This document shows, in pieces, positions 14,886 to 22,848 of a stretch of 22,848 nucleotides of DNA. Source of the stretch: Firmicutes bacterium CAG:145 (lineage in GTDB: Bacteria > Bacillota > Clostridia > Peptostreptococcales > Anaerovoracaceae); the NCBI GenBank assembly GCA_000435715.1, contig FR882600.1, forward strand, positions 215,146 through 237,993, given 5' to 3'. Both the position numbers and the translations under genes were made by a program. Position 1 is the first letter of the stretch. Every line of letters begins with the position of its first letter. Below the pieces are notes generated by a model. It worked only from the letters and a program-made list of their open reading frames with translations, did not search any database and was not told the DNA's origin.

Positions 14886-16754
14886 TTATTTCTGCTGCGT
14901 CTCTTTATCTTTGGCCAGCTCCGCATAGCGCTTTATCTTCATGGTGCTGGTCTTTTCAAACTGGTCCTGCTTAATCTCCAGTTTCTTTACAGTCTTATAG
15001 TTATTCAGCTTTCGGTTGACCTTTTTGATCTGGTCCCAGATTATCTTATAGATATCTTCTTCTGCCGGGATCTCGCCATGAAGTTCCTCTATCCGCTCAT
15101 AATCAGGGATGACTCTGGCAGTTACCACCAATTCCTTTTCCCCTGCGACCTCCTTGCCGTATACCATACATTCAGCGATCTCCTCTACTTTTGAAAGCAG
15201 ATTTTCTATCTCTTCAGGGTAGATATTCTTTCCGTTCTGAGTGACGATGACGTTCTTGCTCCGTCCCGTGATATACAAGAAACCGTCTTCGTCCAGATAA
15301 CCTATGTCGCCTGAGTTGAACCAGCCGTCCTGCACTGCCAAAGCGGTAGCCTCCGGATCTTCATAGTAACCCAGCATGACAGTCTTTCCTTTGATGAGTA
15401 TCTCGCCCTCTCCCTTTTCGTCAGGTTCTTTTATCTTTATCTGATCCCAGATCACCGATTTTCCGGCTGAACCGACTCTGGTATCCCAGTCCGGAGTCAA
15501 CGCAGCGATAGGCGCCGTCTCTGTCAGTCCGTATCCTTGGAGGAACGTAATGCCTATATCCGAGAGCCATCTTCCCACTTTAGCGTCTATAGGAGCGGCG
15601 GCCGATACGACTATTCTGAGAGCTCCTCCAAGATTTGCGTAGATATCTTTAAAGACTTTTCTCTTTACGTCTATGCCGAGGTTCTTCAGCCCGTTGGTCA
15701 GGGAAATCATGGACTTGACGGCAGAAGACTTTCCACTCTTTTCAATGCCCTGATTTATCTTCTTGTAAAGCGACTCGATGAGAAGAGGAACCGCTATTAT
15801 AGCAGTGGGAGACGTCTCCTTCATATCGCCGGCTATATGCTTCAATCCCTGACACACCACTATGGAGGCCCCTACTGCCATAGGGTACAGAAATCCTATG
15901 GTGGACTCATACGTGTGATGGAGCGGCAGTACGGAAAACAGTCTGTCCTCCGGAGTCAGATATACGTAAGGAGTTACAGAGTTGATGTTATAAGCCAAAT
16001 TGGTATTAGAGATCATCACTCCCTTAGCCGCAGAAGTAGTGCCGCTGGTAAAGATCAGCACGGCAAAAGCGTCCGGCTCTATCTCCGTATCCATATATCC
16101 GGTGTATCCCATATCTATGAGGAATTTTCCCTCTTCCATCACGTGTTCGAGGCCGACGAATCTGCCGTCTATTTTATCATCTGAATACATTTCGATAAAA
16201 TATTTTACTCCCGGACAGTGGTTGGCCGCTTTTTTTATCAGATCTTTTTTCTTAGGTGAAAATATGACGGCGGCGGCGTCTGAGCGTTTTATTATATTTT
16301 CCAGTTCATTCTCCGGCAGTTCCTTGTCGGTGGGAACTGCTATCCCCACTCCGCAGAGCATCGCCATATATGAAACATACCATTCGTAAGTGGTCTCTCC
16401 TATTATGAGTACCTTCTCGCCCTGAAGCTTAAAGGCCCTGGACAGTCCTGCGCCAAGGCGCATGACGTCTTCGCCGAAGCGTCCGTAGGAGATCTGTTCG
16501 AAACCCCCCTTGCGGTTGAATTTTTCAAGTATGAACGGCCTGTCTCTGTACACATTTGTACTTCTCAAGAATATCTCTTTGATAGTCTTGTATTCCGTTC
16601 CCTGGTAGCCGCCTGTCGATTTGGAATTCTTTTTCTTGAGGCCCTCTATGACCTCGGGTGTATATTCTATATTCAGTTCTTCGATGTCTTCTATATCCCT
16701 CATCTTATACTTGGGAAGTTTGAAGTTAGGGATCTTCTTTAAGATTCTTGCCAT
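14886..16754 (-). CDS. Long-chain acyl-CoA ligase-like AMP-forming synthetase
   Basis: A 622-residue member of the ANL superfamily, which activates a carboxylic acid with ATP to an acyl-AMP and then usually to acyl-CoA. Motifs in order: P-loop-like TSGTTSAAKG (236-245), HHTYE (279-283), adenine-binding GYGLTET (407-413), SGD (481-483), hinge region GRSKN (497-501), and the C-terminal catalytic lysine in TSTMKIKR (602-609, K606). The length and the extended N-terminus (about 60 residues before the synthetase core) fit long-chain fatty acid-CoA ligases more than acetyl-CoA synthetase. There is no membrane helix. It begins 40 nt after spoVAF with a GGGGGT ribosome site, so it is probably on the same transcript; its substrate is unknown. 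Confidence 0.9.
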   Translation of the reverse strand: MARILKKIPNFKLPKYKMRDIEDIEELNIEYTPEVIEGLKKKNSKSTGGYQGTEYKTIKEIFLRSTNVYRDRPFILEKFNRKGGFEQISYGRFGEDVMRLGAGLSRAFKLQGEKVLIIGETTYEWYVSYMAMLCGVGIAVPTDKELPENELENIIKRSDAAAVIFSPKKKDLIKKAANHCPGVKYFIEMYSDDKIDGRFVGLEHVMEEGKFLIDMGYTGYMDTEIEPDAFAVLIFTSGTTSAAKGVMISNTNLAYNINSVTPYVYLTPEDRLFSVLPLHHTYESTIGFLYPMAVGASIVVCQGLKHIAGDMKETSPTAIIAVPLLIESLYKKINQGIEKSGKSSAVKSMISLTNGLKNLGIDVKRKVFKDIYANLGGALRIVVSAAAPIDAKVGRWLSDIGITFLQGYGLTETAPIAALTPDWDTRVGSAGKSVIWDQIKIKEPDEKGEGEILIKGKTVMLGYYEDPEATALAVQDGWFNSGDIGYLDEDGFLYITGRSKNVIVTQNGKNIYPEEIENLLSKVEEIAECMVYGKEVAGEKELVVTARVIPDYERIEELHGEIPAEEDIYKIIWDQIKKVNRKLNNYKTVKKLEIKQDQFEKTSTMKIKRYAELAKDKETQQK

Positions 16755-16794
16755 TTTCTTACCCCCTGGCGTTTATAGATTGCTAAATATTATA

Positions 16795-18258
16795 TCACTT
16801 CTCACTGCGAAAAAGCAATCTTTTTAATGATTTCCATTTAAACGGAATCAGAGGGTACAGATAAGAATCTCCCGACAAAGTCTTGGTAGTCGCCAAGAAT
16901 ATCATAGATATGATGACGCCGGCGGCGAATCCCCATGCCCCAAGGAGGCCCGCTCCGAGAAGCATCAGAATTCTCGCAAATTTTATGCCGTAGCTGAGTT
17001 CTATGCTGGGCTGAGTGAAACTGGCAAGAGCCACTACCGCCATACACAGTATAGTCTGAGGTATGAACCATCCTGAATTGACGCTGAATTCTCCCAATAT
17101 CAGAGCGCCTATAACAGAAAGAGACATCCCCAGTGATTCGGGGGTATTCAGGGATGCCAGCTTAAGCCCGTCTATGGCTACTTCCAGCAGTATGAACTGA
17201 AGCAGTATCGGCACTGCGAAGTCTTCTTCCGGCACGAAGAACTTGAGCACCGCAGGCGTAAATTCCTCGTATTCTATGATGAGCATATAGATAGGGGGCA
17301 AAAATATTATGACCAGAAAATTCATGGTCCTGAGAAATCTGAAATAATTGCCAGTGACCTGCGGAAAATAATAGTCGTCTATATCCTGCAGAAAATCGAA
17401 GATTCCTACGGGGATCAGCATGACCGTAGGAGAATTGTCTACTATTATAGCTATCTTCCCTTCTGTTACATGGGCTGCTATGATATCAGGCCGCTGAGAA
17501 TATCTGACCCGTGGAAATGGATTCAGCTTCCCATATGCGCCGAAAGACTTGAGAAGCCTTTCGAGAAGGCTCTGATCTCCGACGGTGAGGCTCTCTGCAT
17601 CAAGAGAGGCAATTCTGCTCTCCAGCCGCTTCAGCAGGTCTTTATTGACTTTATTCTTCATGTAGCAGACGAGCACGTCGGTCTTGCTGATGCTCCCCAC
17701 CAGATTATGCTTAAAGATCAGATTATTGTCTCGTATGCGGCGGCGTATGAGGCTCACGTTGTCCATCATATTTTCGGTAAATCCGTCCTTTGCACCCCTG
17801 AGAGACTTTTCCTTTTCCGGCTCCTCGGCAGATCTTCCGGGGTAATCTCTGGTATCCATTATTATGATCTTATCCAGCCCCTCCACTACCAGCGGCGTAA
17901 GACCGGAATACATCTTCTCTTCAGCCTGAGCGCAGCAGTCTTTTACCATCTCCTCCGTCCACTTGTCCGGATGTTCCGAAAGTCCTGTGGAAATACCCTT
18001 AGGCGTCACCAAGTTGCTGTCCAGGAACGGTATCTGTTCCTCTAAAAGTCTCTGACTGGTAGTGATATCTTCCATGCTTTCTTCCGGCACTCTCATCAGG
18101 TAACTGAGTATGCGCTGAGTTTTTTCTCCGTCGGTCAGACCGTCGGTAAAAAACATATGAGCTTTGCGCCCGCCTATCTTCAGCTTTCTTTCGAGTATAT
18201 CAAAGCTTTCTCCTATGGGCAGGTCGTTTCTGAAATATTTTAAATATTTTTTGTACAT
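16795..18258 (-). CDS. spoVAF: SpoVAF-type GerA-family spore germination protein
   Basis: About 487 residues, close to the ~490 of Bacillus SpoVAF. Soluble N-terminal part (about 1-290) contains segments characteristic of SpoVAF: PLVVEGLDKIIIMDTRDYPGR, EEPEKEKSLRGAKDGFTE and RRRIRD. Then come about five hydrophobic helices (from FRFLRTMNFLVIIF onward), including LGMSLSVIGALILGEF and a QPSIELSY loop. These proteins sit in the spore inner membrane and assist germinant-triggered ion and dipicolinate release. A TTG at 18261 is in frame, but AAGGAGG lies 6 nt before the ATG at 18258 and only 3 nt before the TTG, so I use the ATG. In Bacillus the gene ends the spoVA operon; here no other spoVA gene is adjacent. 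A loose forespore-type promoter (GTATT, then GGGAGAATA) is upstream. Confidence 0.88.
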   Translation of the reverse strand: MYKKYLKYFRNDLPIGESFDILERKLKIGGRKAHMFFTDGLTDGEKTQRILSYLMRVPEESMEDITTSQRLLEEQIPFLDSNLVTPKGISTGLSEHPDKWTEEMVKDCCAQAEEKMYSGLTPLVVEGLDKIIIMDTRDYPGRSAEEPEKEKSLRGAKDGFTENMMDNVSLIRRRIRDNNLIFKHNLVGSISKTDVLVCYMKNKVNKDLLKRLESRIASLDAESLTVGDQSLLERLLKSFGAYGKLNPFPRVRYSQRPDIIAAHVTEGKIAIIVDNSPTVMLIPVGIFDFLQDIDDYYFPQVTGNYFRFLRTMNFLVIIFLPPIYMLIIEYEEFTPAVLKFFVPEEDFAVPILLQFILLEVAIDGLKLASLNTPESLGMSLSVIGALILGEFSVNSGWFIPQTILCMAVVALASFTQPSIELSYGIKFARILMLLGAGLLGAWGFAAGVIISMIFLATTKTLSGDSYLYPLIPFKWKSLKRLLFRSEK

Positions 18259-18297
18259 CAAAGGCCTCCTTTCGTCTCTTTTTATTCTCCCAAAATC

Positions 18298-18326
18298 TTG
18301 CTATTTAATACTTTTGCATATATAAT
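18298..18326 (+). promoter_or_regulatory. SigmaA-type promoter for gltX
   Basis: TTGCTA (18298-18303, four of six) and a perfect TATAAT (18321-18326) are spaced 17 bp apart. The start would be near 18333, leaving a leader of about 30 nt. GGAGG at 18350-18354 lies 9 nt before the ATG. Confidence 0.7.
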
Positions 18327-18363
18327 TAGTAAATCAGAGATTGACTTTTGGAGGTTTTTATAA

Positions 18364-20016
18364 ATGGATCATAAAAAATTAGCAGAAATGCTTTTTCCCG
18401 ATATTAAAGAAACGCCGGATCACTATGAGAAGATGTTCCCCAAAAGAGATCTTCCGGCCGGGGCTAAAGTCACCAGGCTGGGGCCAAGTCCTACGGGATT
18501 CATCCATCTGGGTAACTTGTTCGGCGCTTTTGCAGACGAGAGGCTGGCTCACCAGTCGGGAGGAGTTTTTTATCTCAGAATAGAAGATACGGACGACAAG
18601 CGTTATGTAGAAGGAGCCGTGGATATAATCATAAACTCTCTGCGCTTCTTCGGAATTAATTTCGACGAAGGAGCTTGTCACGGCGGTGAAACAGGAGATT
18701 ACGGCAGCTATACTCAGAGCCGCAGAGGACCTGTCTACAGATGCTTCGCCAAAAAACTTGTTTCCGAGGGAAAGGCCTACCCTTGTTTCCTCACGGAAGA
18801 AGAAATAGCCTCTATACGTGCAGAACAGGAGCAGGCCGGCCAGAACCCCGGCATATACGGCAAATGGGCTAAGAACAGAGATCTGAGCCTTGAAGAGATA
18901 GAGGAGAAACTGCGCCTGTCACTGCCTTACGTTATAAGATTGAGATCTGACGGCGACATGAGCCTTCCCGAAGATCAGATAAAGAGGTTCGAAGTCACAG
19001 ACGCCATCAGAGGCCCTCTGTCTATGCCTGTCAACGATCAGGATACAGTCCTCCTTAAAGCTAACGGCATACCTACGTATCATTTTGCTCATGTCGTGGA
19101 CGACCATCTCATGAGAACTACTCACGTAGTACGCGGAGCAGAATGGCTTCCTTCCCTGCCTATCCACGTTGAACTCTTCGATAAGCTGGGCTGGGACATC
19201 CCCGTATACTGCCATACTGCGCAGCTCATGAAATTAGATGAAGACGGAAACAAGAGAAAGCTTTCGAAGAGAAAGGATCCTGAACTTTCTTTAGACTATT
19301 ACCGAAACTTGGGATATCACCCGGCGGCAGTAAGAGAGTATCTTCTGACCATACTCAATTCCAACTTCGAGGAATGGCGCATCGCCAACCCTGACGCAGA
19401 CATAGATGAGTTCGATTTCACTACAAAGAAGATGAGCAATTCCGGCGCACTGTTCGATTTAAACAAGCTTAACGATGTGAGTAAAGACGTTCTTCTCCGC
19501 ATAAGTGCCTCTGATCTGTTCGACTTTCTCAAGACGTGGTCGGATGAATTCAGGCCCGACCTTGCGCACATGTTTGTCGACAGGTCGTATCTCGAAAAGA
19601 TACTTGATATAGGCCGCAGCGGAGCAAAGCCGAGAAAAGATCACATATACGCTCAGCAGATGGTGGAAAATATCAGCTATTTCTTCGACGATATGTTCAA
19701 AATAGAAGAGCCGATGCCGCCTGAGGCTGCAGACGACGTTAAGGCCATAATCAGTTCTTATATGCAAAGTTACGACCACTCGGATGATCAGGAAACCTGG
19801 TTCGGCAAGATACGCCAGATCGCTACGGATCTTGGCTATGCCGCCAAGCCTAAAGACTTTAAAAAACATCCCGAAGAGTATAAAGGCCACGTAGGTCATG
19901 TCAGCACGGTGATCAGAATCGCTCTAATAGGAAGGAGCCAGTCTCCGGACGTCTGGGAAATCCAGCAGATACTGGGCGAGACGAAGACCAGAGAAAGACT
20001 CGAAAAGTTTTTGTAA
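18364..20016 (+). CDS. gltX: Glutamate-tRNA ligase
   Basis: A class I aminoacyl-tRNA synthetase of 550 residues that charges tRNA-Glu (and, in bacteria lacking a glutamine enzyme, often tRNA-Gln). The active-site signatures are the HIGH-type HLGN (48-51) within LGPSPTGFIHLGN and the KMSKS-type KLSKR (299-303). GluRS features include LRIEDTD (71-77) and TYHFAHVVDDHLM (238-250). The C-terminal half (about 350-550) should form the anticodon-binding region; it is longer than in E. coli GluRS (about 470 residues) and resembles the longer clostridial form that carries KLSKRKDPE. The gene has its own promoter, diverges from spoVAF, and shares a downstream hairpin with the leftward regulator gene. 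It is not lysyl-tRNA synthetase class I, which the HIGH region can superficially resemble. Confidence 0.95.
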   Translation: MDHKKLAEMLFPDIKETPDHYEKMFPKRDLPAGAKVTRLGPSPTGFIHLGNLFGAFADERLAHQSGGVFYLRIEDTDDKRYVEGAVDIIINSLRFFGINFDEGACHGGETGDYGSYTQSRRGPVYRCFAKKLVSEGKAYPCFLTEEEIASIRAEQEQAGQNPGIYGKWAKNRDLSLEEIEEKLRLSLPYVIRLRSDGDMSLPEDQIKRFEVTDAIRGPLSMPVNDQDTVLLKANGIPTYHFAHVVDDHLMRTTHVVRGAEWLPSLPIHVELFDKLGWDIPVYCHTAQLMKLDEDGNKRKLSKRKDPELSLDYYRNLGYHPAAVREYLLTILNSNFEEWRIANPDADIDEFDFTTKKMSNSGALFDLNKLNDVSKDVLLRISASDLFDFLKTWSDEFRPDLAHMFVDRSYLEKILDIGRSGAKPRKDHIYAQQMVENISYFFDDMFKIEEPMPPEAADDVKAIISSYMQSYDHSDDQETWFGKIRQIATDLGYAAKPKDFKKHPEEYKGHVGHVSTVIRIALIGRSQSPDVWEIQQILGETKTRERLEKFL

Positions 20017-20025
20017 AAATACGCA

Positions 20026-20049
20026 AAGAGCAGGCTCATGCCTGCTCTT
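20026..20049. terminator. Hairpin between convergent gltX and luxR-type gene
   Basis: AAGAGCAGGC (20026-20035) and GCCTGCTCTT (20040-20049) form a perfect 10-bp stem with a TCAT loop. It begins 10 nt after the gltX stop and ends 3 nt before the opposing stop. Neither side has a long T run; the leftward side (TTTGCGTATTTTT) is richer. Confidence 0.6.
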
Positions 20050-20051
20050 CA

Positions 20052-20999
20052 TCATTCCTCTCCTCTTATCTTCTGAACAGCCGAAACTCTGTTGCTGACG
20101 CCCATCTTCTTATACAAGTTGGAGGTATGTACTTTTATGGTGTTGGTGGAAAGGAAGAGGATCTCTCCTATTTCGTCGTTGGTCTTTCCTTTATATATCA
20201 GTAAAGCGATCTCTTTCTCTCTGGCCGATAATCCACAGCTGGAGGCCAGCTCTTCTATCTTCTCCTCTATGGAAGATGACGGAGGCGATTCCTGGCTTTC
20301 GGGTTTTATCTTGCATGATTTCCATATTAAAACGGCGTTGAGCCCGTTGAATAAGAACCAGAAGATCACATATACGGTCTTATCATATTTTATAAAATCA
20401 TATTCGGTTCTGGAGTCTATTATGCTGAAAGTGACCACTATGCAGAGAAAGACGAACACTATGTTATATGTTATGAGATACGCCTCTACTACTTTGCTCT
20501 TAATCTCCTTTATAATGCTCCTCATGTATACTACACAGAAGTAAGCCGCTACGGCCAGAGGTATCATATTGAGGACTATCATCAGCGCCATATAAAAACG
20601 CTCTGATACTACCAGCATATCTGCAGAATAAAGAGTATCCGTCCAAAGTATCACCACTCCCATGGATATAAAAAATACCGACATCCACGGTTTTCTTTCC
20701 ATTCCCGCACATTCGGCCTCCATAGCTATCAGCGCATATGCAAGGGCCACCTCGAGGACATTCTCAATTATCAATATCCATTCTATATTCTGTATGGAAA
20801 CGTATCCATCCAGAAAAACGCTTAAAAAATCGCATATGTTGAATATCAATATTATGGCAAAGAACGTAGTCGTTTTTTTACTTTTGACCATTTCGTTGCT
20901 GACATCAAGATTTTTTAACACCACCATGGTCTGAGTGGAAAAACAGACAGCTCCTATGATAATAGTGAATATGTACAGCAACTGTATGAATTGTGCCAT
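20052..20999 (-). CDS. Membrane-embedded LuxR-type transcriptional regulator
   Basis: A 315-residue protein with two parts. Residues 1-226 contain about seven hydrophobic helices with short loops, and no recognisable ligand-binding domain. A linker (228-250) leads to a LuxR/GerE helix-turn-helix at 257-311, including LSAREKEIALLIYKGKTNDE, IKVHTSNLYKKMGV and a C-terminal SAVQKI. No receiver domain or phosphoacceptor Asp is visible. The arrangement suggests a one-component sensor that detects a membrane or small-molecule signal and acts on DNA from the membrane; such seven-helix LuxR proteins are frequent in some gut Clostridia and Coriobacteria, but signals are mostly unknown. It is monocistronic, with TATAAT (21026-21031) upstream. 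Its neighbour nhaC is transcribed separately in the same direction and is one possible target, without direct evidence. Confidence 0.88.
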   Translation of the reverse strand: MAQFIQLLYIFTIIIGAVCFSTQTMVVLKNLDVSNEMVKSKKTTTFFAIILIFNICDFLSVFLDGYVSIQNIEWILIIENVLEVALAYALIAMEAECAGMERKPWMSVFFISMGVVILWTDTLYSADMLVVSERFYMALMIVLNMIPLAVAAYFCVVYMRSIIKEIKSKVVEAYLITYNIVFVFLCIVVTFSIIDSRTEYDFIKYDKTVYVIFWFLFNGLNAVLIWKSCKIKPESQESPPSSSIEEKIEELASSCGLSAREKEIALLIYKGKTNDEIGEILFLSTNTIKVHTSNLYKKMGVSNRVSAVQKIRGEE

Positions 21000-21025
21000 T
21001 ATACCACCTACCTTTTATATCGTAT

Positions 21026-21031
21026 ATTATA
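21026..21031 (-). promoter_or_regulatory. Possible -10 of the LuxR-type gene
   Basis: The minus strand reads TATAAT, 27 nt upstream of the ATG. No good -35 is present at 16-18 bp, which fits a regulated promoter. ACCAC (21003-21007) and GTGGT (21051-21055) flank it as a short inverted repeat. Confidence 0.4.
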
Positions 21032-21117
21032 CAATAAATAAATCTAATATGTGGTTTATCTCAATTTTTTAAGCGGTATCTTAGCACGATTTATGACTTT
21101 AAGTTACAGCTCAGGTA

Positions 21118-21161
21118 CTCAAAAGGCCGGATACATCAGTACCCGGCCTTTTGAGTTTTTT
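21118..21161 (+). terminator. Strong hairpin terminator oriented rightward
   Basis: A perfect 13-bp stem, CTCAAAAGGCCGG (21118-21130) and CCGGCCTTTTGAG (21143-21155), has a 12-nt loop and is followed by six Ts (21156-21161) on the + strand. Read leftward, after nhaC, no T run follows. Its orientation matches no visible gene. Confidence 0.7.
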
Positions 21162-21202
21162 ATTTATCTTTCATTCGCCTAAATATTAAGGAGAACTTCC
21201 AA

Positions 21203-22711
21203 TTAAGCTTCGAGAGCCTTAAGAGCAGCAGCCTTCTCTTCTTCTCTTTCTTTGAGAACTTTCTGATACTCTTCTTCTGTCATCTTAGTCATAGTAATTC
21301 CTGTGAATCCGAAGATTACCGATACTATAGGGTTCACCCAGTTGAGAACAGCGTATGGTATATATGCGCTGTTTACACCGAGGAACTGTCTCATAGTAGC
21401 GCCGCAGGTGTTCCAAGGGAAGAAGTTTGAGGTGATAGTTCCGCAGTCCTCGAGACATCTTGACAGGTTCTTTGGAGCCAGTCTTCTGTCTTCAAAGGCT
21501 TCCTTAAACATTCTGCCAGGCAGTACCAGTGATAAGTACTGGTCGCAGCAGACTGCGTTAACAACCAGACATGAGAATTCTGTTGCCAGAACCAGTCCGC
21601 CGGTTCCTTTTGCCATCTTGAGCAGTACATTGGTCATCGAGCCCATCATGCCTGTGCAGTCCATGATACCGCCGAAACACATTGCGCAGATGATTATGGA
21701 TATGGTCCACATGAATCCCTGCATACCGCCTGCGCTGAGCAGATCTGATAATGTTGATATAATCTCAGAAGCATCCTCTGGAACATTACCCATTGCTACA
21801 CCATTATTGAGTATGTAGAAGATATTGCTGAGCAGATCAGTTTTTTCCATCTCTGCTACCACCATGGCGTTTTCGATGTGAGCCTTGTTGAGGAACATGA
21901 ACGGAACGGCTACGAGAACTCCTCCGATCAGTCCAGGTATGGCAGGGAGCTTAAATGCTACCATCAGGATTACTATAACTGGTGGAATAAGCGCCAGAAT
22001 GCTGATGTTAGATGAGTCAGCTATAAAGCTCATAACTTCGTCAACAACTCCCATATCGACATCGTTGTCCTTGGAGAACATGAAGCCCATAACAGCATAA
22101 ACAACCAAAGCTATTATCATAGATGTACCTGTAGTATAGATCATGTGTTTGATATGATCAAACAGGGTAGCGCCTGCCATTGCAGGAGCTAAGTTTGTAG
22201 TATCGGACAGAGGGGACATCTTGTCTCCGAAGTATGCTCCGGATACTACAGCGCCGGCAGTCATGGCCACAGGGAATCCCAGAGCAGTACCTACACCGAT
22301 GAGTGCAACTCCCATGGAACCTGCGGTAGACCAGGATGAACCTGTAGCCAGCGATACTATGGAACAAAGGATACAAGCCGTCAGCAGGAATACCTTAGGG
22401 CTGATAACTTTGATACCGTAGTACATCATTGAAGGGATAGTTCCCGCTGCCATCCAGGATGCGATCAGACATCCCAAGATGCCTAAGATCAGGATAGCCT
22501 GCATAGATCTGTTGATAGAAGCAAGGATACCTTGTTCAAGATAGGCCCACTTCCAGCCATTGGCCCATGCTACGAGTCCGGCTACAACAGCCGCTAAAAT
22601 AAGTGCGATATGAGGTTCGCCGCCTGAGTCTCTTACGATAGACCAGACCAGCAGACCAACCATCGCCAGCATGACAATTAGACATTGCCACATAGGGATC
22701 TTCTTACCCAT
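21203..22711 (-). CDS. nhaC: NhaC-family Na+/H+ antiporter
   Basis: A 502-residue integral membrane protein with about eleven or twelve helices. The NhaC signature GAYFGDKMSPLSDTTNLAPA lies at 158-177, and LATGSSWSTAGSMGVA precedes it at 121-136. Family members exchange Na+ for H+, and some relatives exchange organic acids such as malate for lactate or Na+, so the exact substrate pair is uncertain. The C-terminus is a charged tail (KVLKEREEEKAAALKALEA). Codon choice differs from its neighbours: the first 14 isoleucines use ATC 12 times and never ATA, which is frequent elsewhere in the window, suggesting high expression. It has its own promoter (22773-22801) and AGGAGG 8 nt before the ATG. Confidence 0.93.
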   Translation of the reverse strand: MGKKIPMWQCLIVMLAMVGLLVWSIVRDSGGEPHIALILAAVVAGLVAWANGWKWAYLEQGILASINRSMQAILILGILGCLIASWMAAGTIPSMMYYGIKVISPKVFLLTACILCSIVSLATGSSWSTAGSMGVALIGVGTALGFPVAMTAGAVVSGAYFGDKMSPLSDTTNLAPAMAGATLFDHIKHMIYTTGTSMIIALVVYAVMGFMFSKDNDVDMGVVDEVMSFIADSSNISILALIPPVIVILMVAFKLPAIPGLIGGVLVAVPFMFLNKAHIENAMVVAEMEKTDLLSNIFYILNNGVAMGNVPEDASEIISTLSDLLSAGGMQGFMWTISIIICAMCFGGIMDCTGMMGSMTNVLLKMAKGTGGLVLATEFSCLVVNAVCCDQYLSLVLPGRMFKEAFEDRRLAPKNLSRCLEDCGTITSNFFPWNTCGATMRQFLGVNSAYIPYAVLNWVNPIVSVIFGFTGITMTKMTEEEYQKVLKEREEEKAAALKALEA

Positions 22712-22746
22712 AAATAAGTCCTCCTATAAATATAAATAGTTCACAC

Positions 22747-22764
22747 GACGGATAGAGTTCCGTC
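22747..22764 (-). other. Hairpin at the 5' end of nhaC mRNA
   Basis: GACGGA (22747-22752) and TCCGTC (22759-22764) form a perfect 6-bp stem with a 6-nt loop. The predicted transcription start is near 22766, so the hairpin would sit at the very start of the message, a position that can protect it from 5'-dependent decay. Confidence 0.55.
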
Positions 22765-22772
22765 ATGGTTAG

Positions 22773-22801
22773 ACTATAAGGCTTTTATAATTTTTTCACA
22801 A
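22773..22801 (-). promoter_or_regulatory. nhaC promoter
   Basis: On the minus strand TTGTGA (22796-22801, four of six) and TATAGT (22773-22778, five of six) are spaced 17 bp apart, with an A/T-rich spacer. The leader is about 55 nt. A small palindrome, TACCC-AC-GGGTA (22803-22814), abuts the -35. Confidence 0.7.
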
Positions 22802-22848
22802 TTACCCACGGGTATAAATCATCTAAACTTTAGTATTAAAAAACGGCT

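Noticed and set aside
15537..16184. 215-codon + strand frame opposite the acyl-CoA ligase
   Set aside because: Shadow of a gene with intact ANL motifs; no start signal and no family resemblance.
18364..20016. Class I lysyl-tRNA synthetase
   Set aside because: The IEDTD, TYHFAHVVDDHLM and KLSKRKDPE segments are those of glutamyl-tRNA synthetase.
22803..22814. A second CsoR operator upstream of nhaC
   Set aside because: The palindrome centre is 2 bp instead of 5 and the arms are shorter, so CsoR recognition is unlikely.

Overview
The window looks like a chromosomal segment of an endospore-forming, low-to-mid GC Gram-positive anaerobe of the Clostridia type. Evidence for this is a spore-cortex hydrolase next to a GerQ-like coat protein, a SpoVAF-type germination protein, a lipoteichoic-acid-synthase family enzyme, a DnaE1-PfkA gene pair, CsoR copper control, and strong AGGAGG-type ribosome binding sites with intrinsic terminators. 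The species cannot be named from this sequence. I see no rRNA, tRNA, CRISPR array, insertion sequence or phage gene.

Layout, left to right. (1) 79-5216, leftward operon: dnaE (replicative polymerase), pfkA (glycolysis) and a flavodoxin-like protein; pfkA starts 3 nt after the dnaE stop. (2) 5353-7529, rightward pair: a membrane-anchored endonuclease/exonuclease/phosphatase-fold enzyme and an EamA-family transporter with an unusual repetitive C-terminal tail. (3) 7530-8145, a gene-free convergent interval dense in inverted repeats and bounded by two intrinsic terminators. (4) 8146-10086, a leftward LTA-synthase/sulfatase-fold membrane enzyme. (5) 10296-11612, a rightward sporulation pair, cwlJ-like hydrolase and gerQ-like coat protein. 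(6) 11775-14822, a leftward copper-resistance operon: a CsoR operator placed between the -35 and -10 boxes, then csoR, then a CopA Cu(I) ATPase carrying a CopZ-like domain fused at its C-terminus. (7) 14886-18258, leftward spoVAF followed by a long-chain acyl-CoA-ligase-like gene. (8) 18364-20016, rightward gltX. (9) 20052-20999, a leftward membrane-embedded LuxR-type regulator. (10) 21203-22711, a leftward NhaC-type Na+/H+ antiporter with a clear promoter and a hairpin at the start of its mRNA.

Most of this is core housekeeping, with three genes of spore biology scattered among it. The best-resolved regulatory story is the copper operon: the sequence shows the repressor gene, its palindromic site inside the promoter spacer, the efflux pump, and a ribosome binding site inside the pump gene that could make a free copper chaperone. 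The least explained stretch is the palindrome-rich interval at 7638-8113, which may encode a structured RNA or be a decayed element. I did not find convincing evidence of a wholly new multi-gene system.
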